From contig JBKDFX010000192.1 of assembly GCA_046336825.1 (NCBI GenBank), positions 1-10,156 on the forward strand: a stretch of 10,156 bases of DNA, read 5' to 3'. This DNA comes from Ga0074139 sp046336825. GTDB taxonomy: Bacteria > Bdellovibrionota > Bdellovibrionia > Bdellovibrionales > Bdellovibrionaceae. Under the pieces are notes generated by a model. The model was not told the DNA's origin, searched no databases, and saw only the letters and a program-made list of their open reading frames with translations. Position numbers and translations under genes: made by a program. This document shows positions 5,445-10,156 of this stretch, one piece after another. How positions within the stretch are numbered: position 1 is the stretch's first letter; every line of letters begins with the position of its first letter.

Positions 5445-6635
5445 TTATCGACCAGCAGAGCCCTTTTGAGGGAGGCCAGTTTTCCTCATCGGATTAGCTA
5501 CAGGACTTGGCAGTTTAATGCTCAAACCCCACTCTTGGGCTAAATCTTTCAAATTGATTCTTTCGCCATTGAGATTTCCAAATCCAAATTTAAAAAAATA
5601 CTGATTATTAGCTCCTTTTTCTAAGCGACCCTGTAAAGTGCATCGATCAAAATTGGCTGCGATGAAACTTTGCACACCAGGACTTGCTTCAGTTAATGAA
5701 GAAACAGACATATCAAAAACTCTCGATAAATTAGCTGAGTCACATTTAAGATTATTTTTAAAATCTCTCAGCTTTTCTCTCATTTGTTCTGAAATCTTAT
5801 TTTTTTGCATGAGAGCTCGATCATTTTTGACAGCCCGCCCCTGAATTTCTGCTGATTTAGCAATTTGTTGTAAATCCACTTTAATTCCATGAACTTCACA
5901 AATCTCAGTTTTAAGTTTCGGATTTGCTTTAAATATTTCTTTTAATTTATCACCGGCAACTTCAGCATCTTCAGATTCATAGTATTGAAGATCCACACCT
6001 TGGATGTATTGTGTGGCGTTTTTGCATAGAAGATCCCCCGCAATTTGAATTCCATCTTTTTCTTTAAGTAACTCACGCACGAGTGAACTTGTATCAGCCC
6101 CAGTTTCCCAAAACGAATCTCCTAATGCATTCATATAAAATTCAACCTGTTTACTTCGAGGCAAGGTGTAAAATTCAGTTGATAACAATTCTTGTCGTCT
6201 TGTTTCTTTGAGACTTCCTTCACTGGGGTCTGCATCCAACGGCAAACCTTTGAAGGCGATCATAGCAAGCAAAACTTTTTCCTTTTCAACTTGAGAAAGC
6301 TTTTGAAATATGACTTTATCAAAATTAGTAAAATATTTTTCAAAATTACTATTTCTTTCAAAATTTACCCAGGAATCCCCAGCAATCCCTTTGGGATTTC
6401 CATTTTCATCTGTGTCATAGTAAATATTGAAGTTATATTGAGTGCTTGTTCCATCTGATTTTGTTTGAATAATTGTGTAGTTTACAGGTCTGCCATAATA
6501 AAGATTGGTTGTTAATTGTTGAGCTTGAAGCTGAGAAATATTTAAAAATGAATTCGATATCAAAATTAAAAGGAGAAGACTGGTAAAGTTAATCGATATA
6601 ATATTTTTAATTAGATTCTTAAAATAAAGAGCCAT
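5445..6635 (-). CDS. Secreted hypothetical protein, 396 residues
   Basis: No family recognised. The N-terminus is a long signal peptide: basic residues at K6, K11, a hydrophobic run about 13-30, and likely cleavage after LQA (38|39), giving a mature protein of about 358 residues in the periplasm or outside. Near the mature N-terminus, 'YNFNIYYDTDENGNPKGI' (67-84) is beta-strand-like with an acidic DxDxNGN loop that could bind calcium. Middle and C-terminal parts are mostly helical and charged. There are exactly four mature cysteines (C204, C246, C298, C332), compatible with two disulphides. The tail is basic and Pro/Gly-rich (PMRKTGLPQKGSAGR). The ATG at 6635 has only a weak AAAAGAA ribosome site. 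A 9-bp inverted repeat sits just upstream (6649-6670) and a tandem repeat just past the stop. It is a predator-type orphan surface protein by inference only. Confidence 0.75.
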   Translation of the reverse strand: MALYFKNLIKNIISINFTSLLLLILISNSFLNISQLQAQQLTTNLYYGRPVNYTIIQTKSDGTSTQYNFNIYYDTDENGNPKGIAGDSWVNFERNSNFEKYFTNFDKVIFQKLSQVEKEKVLLAMIAFKGLPLDADPSEGSLKETRRQELLSTEFYTLPRSKQVEFYMNALGDSFWETGADTSSLVRELLKEKDGIQIAGDLLCKNATQYIQGVDLQYYESEDAEVAGDKLKEIFKANPKLKTEICEVHGIKVDLQQIAKSAEIQGRAVKNDRALMQKNKISEQMREKLRDFKNNLKCDSANLSRVFDMSVSSLTEASPGVQSFIAANFDRCTLQGRLEKGANNQYFFKFGFGNLNGERINLKDLAQEWGLSIKLPSPVANPMRKTGLPQKGSAGR

Positions 6636-6648
6636 GTAATTCTTTTCA

Positions 6649-6670
6649 TTAATAAAATGTTTTTTATTAA
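6649..6670. promoter_or_regulatory. Perfect 9-bp inverted repeat over the promoter/leader of the 396-residue gene
   Basis: TTAATAAAA, TGTT, TTTTATTAA: nine perfect pairs with a 4-base loop, ending 14 bases before the ATG at 6635. On the minus strand it overlaps a possible promoter (TTTACA, 17 bases, TTTTAT). It could be an operator or a leader hairpin near the ribosome site. Confidence 0.45.
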
Positions 6671-6728
6671 GTCATGTAAATATCTAAAAATTCTATCGGT
6701 TTTTAAGTTCACTTTTATAAGCTTTGTT

Positions 6729-6762
6729 TTTTGTATCCTGTATGTTTCTTTTGTAACCTATG
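6729..6762. repeat. Two imperfect direct repeats with 20-bp period
   Basis: TTTTGTATCCT (6729-6739) and TTTTGTAACCT (6749-6759) differ at one base and lie exactly 20 bp apart, about two helical turns. Both continue with a TATG or ATG. They are about 95-125 bp upstream of the 396-residue gene, a suitable place for an activator or repressor site. Confidence 0.4.
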
Positions 6763-6894
6763 TCTTTGATAAGTCTCATTAGACAATAAAACTTTTTGCA
6801 CTCGTGAATTCCGCCCTACTTTGAGATTTTCCCAACTTGAAACAATAAATCTGTCGAAGAAGTTGTCTGCTGATGAGAATATCGACAGTAAATA

Positions 6895-6923
6895 TTGTGG
6901 GCTGGGCGAAGGGCTAGTAATAT
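6895..6923 (+). promoter_or_regulatory. Candidate sigma-70 promoter for the riboswitch RNA (distal)
   Basis: TTGTGG (6895-6900), a 17-base spacer, then TAATAT (6918-6923), predicting a start near 6930. A transcript from here would carry an ACAGTG/CACTGT hairpin, the AAGGAGG start-stop element and the aptamer. Confidence 0.4.
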
Positions 6924-6933
6924 AAACAAAGGA

Positions 6934-6962
6934 ACAGTGAGGACATAGGATTTGTGCACTGT
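6934..6962 (+). other. Stem-loop near the predicted 5' end of the leader
   Basis: ACAGTG (6934-6939) pairs perfectly with CACTGT (6957-6962) across a 17-base loop, a few bases after the distal promoter's predicted start. A small TTGG/CCAA stem followed by TTTTT (6971-6987) comes next and could act as an early pause or terminator. Confidence 0.3.
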
Positions 6963-6984
6963 AACCGATGTTGGGTCACCAATT

Positions 6985-7014
6985 TTTACAAAGGAGGAGA
7001 GCTAGATGTAGATT
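6985..7014 (+). promoter_or_regulatory. Candidate sigma-70 promoter for the riboswitch RNA (proximal)
   Basis: TTTACA (6985-6990), an 18-base spacer, then TAGATT (7009-7014), predicting a start near 7021, about 13 bases before the aptamer's first helix. This suits a stand-alone riboswitch transcript. Its spacer contains the AAGGAGG element, so the two readings of this stretch compete. Confidence 0.35.
6991..7011 (+). promoter_or_regulatory. Strong Shine-Dalgarno followed by a start-stop codon pair
   Basis: AAGGAGG (6991-6997) is a near-perfect Shine-Dalgarno. Eight bases later comes ATG (7006-7008), immediately followed by TAG (7009-7011), so the frame has no sense codon after the start. A perfect 6-bp hairpin (TAGATT, loop GACGAG, AATCTA; 7009-7026) begins at the stop codon, then the aptamer follows. 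If transcribed, a ribosome could be held here next to the riboswitch. Confidence 0.35.
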
Positions 7015-7033
7015 GACGAGAATCTAAAGTTCT

Positions 7034-7120
7034 TCCTTGTCTCAGGGCAAACTTCGCGAAAGCGAAGGTCGCAAAACTACAGGGGCTTCCACGCAAGTGA
7101 TGCCAGCCAGTTGCCAAGGG
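7034..7120 (+). promoter_or_regulatory. Cyclic-di-GMP-I (GEMM-I) riboswitch aptamer
   Basis: Senses the second messenger c-di-GMP as RNA. The outer helix is TCCTTG (7034-7039) with CAAGGG (7115-7120). The conserved AGGGCAAAC block is at 7044-7052. A 6-bp stem CTTCGC/GCGAAG capped by the GAAA tetraloop (7058-7061) follows, then GTCGCAAAACTACAGGG (7068-7084), the family's 'GACGCAAAgcYaC.GG' segment with A changed to T. A variable arm comes next, and ATGCCAGCCAGTTGCC (7100-7115) matches the family's 3' 'gcAGCCgGgUUGCC'. Order, spacing, tetraloop and closing helix all fit. No ordinary gene lies downstream on this strand: only a possible 17-codon ORF, then antisense to the phospholipase-like gene. 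Bdellovibrio bacteriovorus is known to make a very abundant stand-alone RNA of this class (merRNA); this may be a counterpart (inference). Confidence 0.87.
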
Positions 7121-7153
7121 TTTGTCACTCTTCTGGTTCTGAGAGGAATTATT

Positions 7154-7207
7154 ATGGGAGAACAATACATATATACAAAGGATTGGTTCATTCCCCTTCG
7201 CTCGTAG
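7154..7207 (+). CDS. Possible 17-residue micropeptide after the riboswitch
   Basis: ATG at 7154 opens a frame of 17 codons (MGEQYIYTKDWFIPLRS) ending in TAG at 7205-7207. AGAGG (7142-7146) lies 7 bases upstream, an ideal ribosome site. That site can pair locally (CTCTT 7128-7132 with GAGAG 7141-7145). CTGAGA (7139-7144) can also pair with TCTCAG (7040-7045) inside the aptamer's conserved 5' strand, which would couple translation to ligand binding. Against it: the peptide matches no family I know, and the same stretch can fold (GGGA 7156-7159 with TCCC 7192-7195; AACAAT with ATTgGTT), so it may be structural RNA instead. Confidence 0.35.
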   Translation: MGEQYIYTKDWFIPLRS

Positions 7208-7251
7208 ATGAATAGGATTTTTGTCTGCGGGCACCTCTATTTTTTATCTAC
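7204..7251 (+). terminator. Candidate end of the riboswitch transcript
   Basis: GTAGAT (7204-7209) pairs with ATCTAC (7246-7251), and AATAGG (7211-7216) with TCTATT (7236-7241), the last including one wobble. A T6 run is at 7240-7245. The stem is AT-rich with a 19-base loop, so the terminator is weak, but it is the first T-run after the aptamer and precedes the converging phospholipase-like gene. Confidence 0.3.
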
Positions 7252-7285
7252 CGCTTTGCTCTGATTTCAAAATGTATTTTTATAG

Positions 7286-7323
7286 AAGTTCCTACTTATC
7301 ATTGAAAGTTCCTACTTATCATT
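7286..7323. repeat. Two 18-bp direct repeats over the phospholipase-like gene's stop
   Basis: AAGTTCCTACTTATCATT occurs without mismatch at 7286-7303 and 7306-7323, with a 20-bp period. The copy at 7306-7323 overlaps the gene's stop codon (7322-7324). On the minus strand the gene ends TAA TGA TAA, three in-frame stops in a row, because of this repeat. Confidence 0.92.
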
Positions 7324-8728
7324 ACTCAGGCCACTGCTTAATTTCCCGACTCAATTTTAAATCCTTCTTATAAGTTTCATGCAAATCTCGCACTAAATTT
7401 TCGCGATTAGAAAATACCATGGTTTCAACGTGCTGATCCCAAGAATTTGGTGAAACGTTATAGGTTCCCACACCTACCACTCCCTTTTGGACCCCTTCAC
7501 TTTCAAGTTCATTTGAGTCCGCAATCTGCTCTTCTGATTTTTTTTGCTTTGAACCGGAAATGAACTCACCATTTTTTATTAGTAAAAAAGCTTTGGCGTG
7601 CATAGGGCCTTCTTGACCTTCATATTCATACACTCGAGCTGGATTATCTGCTGCTAAGCTAAGAAGTGGTGCATAGGACTCTGTGGCCGCTTGATAAAGA
7701 TGTTCAGCAATGTGCTTTCTCACCTGTGGAATCAAAATAAAAAATAACTGCTTAAGTAAATTTTCACGGCTGTTGGATAAAATTGAGATTTTAACCCCTC
7801 TTTCTGCTGCCTTTTTAAGAGCCGCCAGGTGAGGAGGTTGAACACGAAAGGAAAATGACTGCCAAAAAATTTCATCACCTTTTTCACTTGAACCTATAAG
7901 CTCCAAAATTCGATCATTAATAGGTGTCCTTCCTTGATCCATCCAAGGGGCTTGAGTGTAAAATTCATCTCGATACTGACTTTCTTCTTTTGTGTAATTA
8001 AACTCCACTCGGTGCCCCTCCGGCCCTTTAGAAGTTTTTTTGAGTTGATCAAAAATCCAGTAAAAGTCTTCACTCATTTTTTGTGCGATAGGCCCTGCAA
8101 TATAAATATCTGTATCTCGCCAAGCTTTTATATTGTCCGTGGTACCCAGCATCCAATTGTAGCCTCCCGTGCTGGCCTGCCATCCATCAACTATCATCGT
8201 TTTTCCGTGGTTCAATTGAGTTCCATTTTTTTCTCGAATGGCTTTATAAATCATGACCAACATCTCAAAGAAATTTTGAGGAGCTCCAAAGTAGCGAACA
8301 TCCACGCCTGCTTTAATCATGCGATTGACTTCAGCCCGAGTGGATAGGGGGTTGCCCCAGTAATCAGTGAAAACTTTTACTTCCACTCCAGCACGGTGTT
8401 TCTCAATTAAGATATCAGCTAAAGTTTTCCCTATTTCATCTCGTGCGTACCAGGCATCTGGTTTTATAGAAAATGTGGATATCAGAATTGAAAATTGAGC
8501 TTGTTTTAAAATTCGAAATTTTTCTTTGAATACCACTTCAGCAGAATCCCAAATGGAGGACTCTTGCTTTAAACTTTTTTTTGATAAATCCACTTTTTTT
8601 ATGGGCGGTGGACTGACCACTTTCCGACAAAGAGGAGCGGATTGGGCTGATGACAAAAATAGACTTGAAATGACTAAAAATTTAAGTCCAATCGCAATAG
8701 GTAAATAGATGGGCCGTATCTGAATCAT
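7322..8728 (-). CDS. Secreted phospholipase-D-family protein with one degenerate HKD motif
   Basis: The 468-residue protein has a signal peptide (hydrophobic 10-28, likely cleavage near AQSA) and two PLD-like halves, so it probably acts on phosphodiesters in the periplasm or outside, perhaps on prey lipids or nucleic acids (inference). First motif: H174-G-K176-T-M-I-V-D181 followed by STGGYNW, intact. Second motif: H377-A-K379-A-F-L-L-I384, where Ile replaces the Asp. 'ISGSKQ' follows, then about 28 inserted residues, and the family's 'GxxN..S....E' region appears late as 'GTYNVSPNSWDQHVETMV' (421-438). In the family the two His and Lys come together in one active site, so catalysis may survive. 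The ATG lies inside a 7-bp inverted repeat with no clear Shine-Dalgarno. The gene follows the HD-GYP gene on the same strand, about 96 bp away. Confidence 0.87.
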   Translation of the reverse strand: MIQIRPIYLPIAIGLKFLVISSLFLSSAQSAPLCRKVVSPPPIKKVDLSKKSLKQESSIWDSAEVVFKEKFRILKQAQFSILISTFSIKPDAWYARDEIGKTLADILIEKHRAGVEVKVFTDYWGNPLSTRAEVNRMIKAGVDVRYFGAPQNFFEMLVMIYKAIREKNGTQLNHGKTMIVDGWQASTGGYNWMLGTTDNIKAWRDTDIYIAGPIAQKMSEDFYWIFDQLKKTSKGPEGHRVEFNYTKEESQYRDEFYTQAPWMDQGRTPINDRILELIGSSEKGDEIFWQSFSFRVQPPHLAALKKAAERGVKISILSNSRENLLKQLFFILIPQVRKHIAEHLYQAATESYAPLLSLAADNPARVYEYEGQEGPMHAKAFLLIKNGEFISGSKQKKSEEQIADSNELESEGVQKGVVGVGTYNVSPNSWDQHVETMVFSNRENLVRDLHETYKKDLKLSREIKQWPE

Positions 8729-8742
8729 CTCGATGGATGATT
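8723..8742 (-). promoter_or_regulatory. 7-bp inverted repeat containing the phospholipase-like start codon
   Basis: AATCATC (8723-8729) and GATGATT (8736-8742) are perfect inverted copies around a 6-base loop. The start codon (8726-8728) lies within one stem arm. In mRNA the start would be paired, suggesting translational control or weak initiation. Confidence 0.4.
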
Positions 8743-8762
8743 TACAAAATTTAGGCCTGTCT

Positions 8763-8834
8763 CAAATTAGGAATTAAGGCTAACTTGATTTGGAATTTAG
8801 TTGTTCGTTGTAACTTATTCCAAATTAGGAATTA
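8763..8834. repeat. 14-bp direct repeat, second copy over the HD-GYP stop codon
   Basis: CAAATTAGGAATTA occurs at 8763-8776 and 8821-8834, 58 bp apart, in the gap between the HD-GYP and phospholipase-like genes. The second copy includes the HD-GYP stop codon (8825-8827). Confidence 0.85.
8786..8827 (-). other. Stem-loop at the end of the HD-GYP gene
   Basis: TGATTTGGAAT (8786-8796) pairs with ATTCCAAATTA (8817-8827), 11 bp with one wobble, extended inward by AGTT/AACT (8799-8802 with 8812-8815). It encloses the stop codon in its stem. A competing hairpin, ATTCC-AAATTA-GGAAT (8817-8832), uses the same bases. No U-run follows on the minus strand, so an RNA-processing or stability role is as likely as termination. 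Confidence 0.45.
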
Positions 8835-9823
8835 CGTTGTTTTCTTTTAATTTCATCCATGATGATGATGTTTTTTAAACAGCGAAAAACTTGTTTATTA
8901 AATGGCTGACCTAGCACCTCTTCAATAAACTCAATGGCCAAAGGGGCATCATAATTTTTTGACGTTTCGAGACGAGCAAATAACAAATCAGAAAAATAAT
9001 TAGCTACAATCAGCACTCTTCCCAATGGGCTGATTTTCACATCACGGATTTTTTTAGGAAACCCTGTACCGAGAGCATTTTCGTGGTGCTCTGAAATCAT
9101 CAAAAGCACATCCTGAGAAACTTCTTTTAAGTCCCGCAGAGCTTCAACTCCACGGATGGGATGACTTTCATAAAGTAGAACTTCCTCAGCCGTCCATTCA
9201 TGGCGGGGCTTTTTTAAAAATTCTCTATTAGGTAAATGGTAAAGTCCAATATCATGCAACAGAGCGGCCATGGCTAATTTTTCAAACACTTGGGCTTGAG
9301 TAAACTCCATTTCTTCAGCGATCATGATGGCGATAATACAAGTGGCCATGGAGTGTTTAGCATCATCATTGGGAATCTGAGCTAGAACTTTTTCTACTTC
9401 TTCAAAGCCATTGGTACTTTGAGCAAACTTCATCACCACATCAGAAACACGAGTCAGGTGCTGATCATCACTGAATTTTTTTGACTCAAACATTTGCATC
9501 ACATGACTTGTTAAACCTTGGACAAACTTAGCCTTTGTGGCCGAAGGAAGAGGTTTATCCACAATTTGCTCTGTAAGGGTCGTCACAAATTTAATGAAGG
9601 TATCGTATTGCGCTTTTTCGACAAAGATTTGTGATAAAGGATTCATGAAACTCGCAAAAGCTGTGTACTGAGCTTTTTGCCCCGCTAGTGACAGAAGCAA
9701 GTAATGTCCCTGGCTCAGGCGAAGATAGACATTTGTGGGATAAGCCAACCCGTCGAGAAAGTAAGTTTTTTTTACTTCAATAACGTCAGCATCATTGAGG
9801 GCTCGAACTTCATTATCTGCCAT
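8825..9823 (-). CDS. HD-GYP-like c-di-GMP phosphodiesterase homologue with GFP signature
   Basis: The family hydrolyses or senses cyclic-di-GMP in the cytoplasm. Of 332 residues, about 1-120 form an N-terminal domain I do not recognise. The HD-GYP domain covers about 150-325: a first His at H157 (KHSMA), H190-D191 (LLHDIG), H221-P (SHPIRG), then HHENALGTGFP (246-256), and ISPLGRVLIVANYF (264-277). Two positions depart from the consensus: GYP reads GFP (F255), and the Asp of 'VADxxD' is N275. Residues resembling most metal ligands remain, so it may still bind metal or the nucleotide, with altered activity. Bd1817 of Bdellovibrio is a structurally known HD-GYP protein that also lacks the signature Tyr; whether this is its orthologue is not shown. 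The start overlaps the upstream LysM gene stop as TAATG, so translation is likely coupled. Confidence 0.88.
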   Translation of the reverse strand: MADNEVRALNDADVIEVKKTYFLDGLAYPTNVYLRLSQGHYLLLSLAGQKAQYTAFASFMNPLSQIFVEKAQYDTFIKFVTTLTEQIVDKPLPSATKAKFVQGLTSHVMQMFESKKFSDDQHLTRVSDVVMKFAQSTNGFEEVEKVLAQIPNDDAKHSMATCIIAIMIAEEMEFTQAQVFEKLAMAALLHDIGLYHLPNREFLKKPRHEWTAEEVLLYESHPIRGVEALRDLKEVSQDVLLMISEHHENALGTGFPKKIRDVKISPLGRVLIVANYFSDLLFARLETSKNYDAPLAIEFIEEVLGQPFNKQVFRCLKNIIIMDEIKRKQRNS

Positions 9824-10156
9824 TAGCGTGAACTCGATGCGGGGATAAGGATCCTTTCACCTGCCAGAATTTTACTTCCATTGCGAATTTTATTTTTATT
9901 TTTGATCGAGGATAGTGGAACTTGATACCTCTGTGCGATCTGAAGAAGTGATTCACCTCTTTTAACGACATGATATTTTTTACGAACAGATCTTTTGGAA
10001 GAGTCTTTTCGTTCTGTGGTTTGATTTTCTGGAATAACATCTCCAGGAAGACGAAGTTTGAGTCCCACCCGTATCAAACGCCCCTTACTAAGACGATTGA
10101 GTTTTTTCAATTCCTCAATGGAGGTTTTATACCTTTGTGCTATTGAGTAAAGTGAG
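9823..10156 (-). CDS. LysM-repeat protein, C-terminal part (cut by the right edge), probably MltD-like
   Basis: The frame is open to the right edge, showing the last 110 residues. The visible part starts mid-domain: SLYSIAQRYKTSIEELKKLN...RLIRVGLKLRLP is one LysM repeat missing its first few residues. A basic, polar linker of about 25 residues follows, then a complete LysM, YHVVKRGESLLQIAQRYQV...IRNGSKILAGERILIPAS, then SSSR and TAA. LysM binds peptidoglycan GlcNAc chains, so the protein acts in the periplasm or cell wall. Tandem C-terminal LysM repeats are typical of MltD-type lytic transglycosylases, but the catalytic part is outside the window, so that is inference. A TTG at 10110 could look like a start, but the LysM continues upstream of it. 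The stop overlaps the HD-GYP start by one base. Confidence 0.85.
   Translation of the reverse strand, partial: SLYSIAQRYKTSIEELKKLNRLSKGRLIRVGLKLRLPGDVIPENQTTERKDSSKRSVRKKYHVVKRGESLLQIAQRYQVPLSSIKNKNKIRNGSKILAGERILIPASSSR

Noticed and set aside
6986..7234. 82-codon minus-strand frame
   Set aside because: It lies antisense to the c-di-GMP aptamer, whose conserved elements explain the sequence. The protein has no domain, signal peptide or ribosome site.
7934..8347. 137-codon plus-strand frame inside the phospholipase-like gene
   Set aside because: Antisense to the region encoding the intact HKD motif; the composition is that of a shadow frame with no own signals.
9813..10040. 75-codon minus-strand frame overlapping the LysM gene
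   Set aside because: Shadow of the LysM frame, which has clear LysM repeats; its end runs into the HD-GYP gene.
1..10156. tRNA or rRNA genes
   Set aside because: No cloverleaf with a T-loop GTTCRANNC context and no rRNA-like conserved stretches were found on either strand.

Overview
The window looks like chromosomal DNA of a moderately AT-rich Bdellovibrio-type bacterium (Bdellovibrionota). This is inferred from the gene mix: an unfused bacterial-type glycyl-tRNA synthetase, an Mrp ATPase without its usual cysteine pair, several secreted orphan proteins, an HD-GYP protein with a GFP signature, and a stand-alone cyclic-di-GMP riboswitch RNA. No species can be named from the sequence alone.

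Left part (1-3310), housekeeping-like and compact. glyS (minus) is divergent from a small secreted di-haem cytochrome c (plus). The cytochrome converges on a membrane-anchored J-like protein lacking the HPD motif (minus), which is divergent from an Mrp/NBP35-type P-loop ATPase (plus). A strong bidirectional terminator at 3281-3310 closes this block.

Middle part (3315-6670), accessory and AT-rich. It holds a Lys/Ser/Thr-rich secreted protein, about 0.5 kb of gene-free DNA full of palindromes and degenerate repeats, a Y1/HUH (REP-associated, IS200-like) transposase homologue, another 0.38 kb of gene-free DNA with inverted and tandem repeats, and a 396-residue secreted protein of unknown function. 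All genes here are on the minus strand.

The gene-free stretch at 6636-7321 is the most interesting part. On the plus strand it carries a well-formed cyclic-di-GMP-I (GEMM-I) aptamer at 7034-7120. Upstream are two candidate promoters and a perfect Shine-Dalgarno in front of a start-stop codon pair. Downstream are a possible 17-codon ORF with its own ribosome binding site and a weak terminator-like stem. No ordinary gene follows on that strand, so this is either a free-standing c-di-GMP-binding RNA or a riboswitch controlling a micropeptide.

Right part (7322-10156), a minus-strand cluster read from right to left. The C-terminal end of a LysM protein (probably a MltD-like murein hydrolase, cut by the window edge) is translationally coupled by TAATG to an HD-GYP-like protein. 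After about 95 bp comes a secreted phospholipase-D-family protein whose second HKD motif is incomplete. The HD-GYP protein and the riboswitch both point to cyclic-di-GMP signalling in this neighbourhood. Three of the minus-strand genes have short direct repeats at or just past their stop codons.
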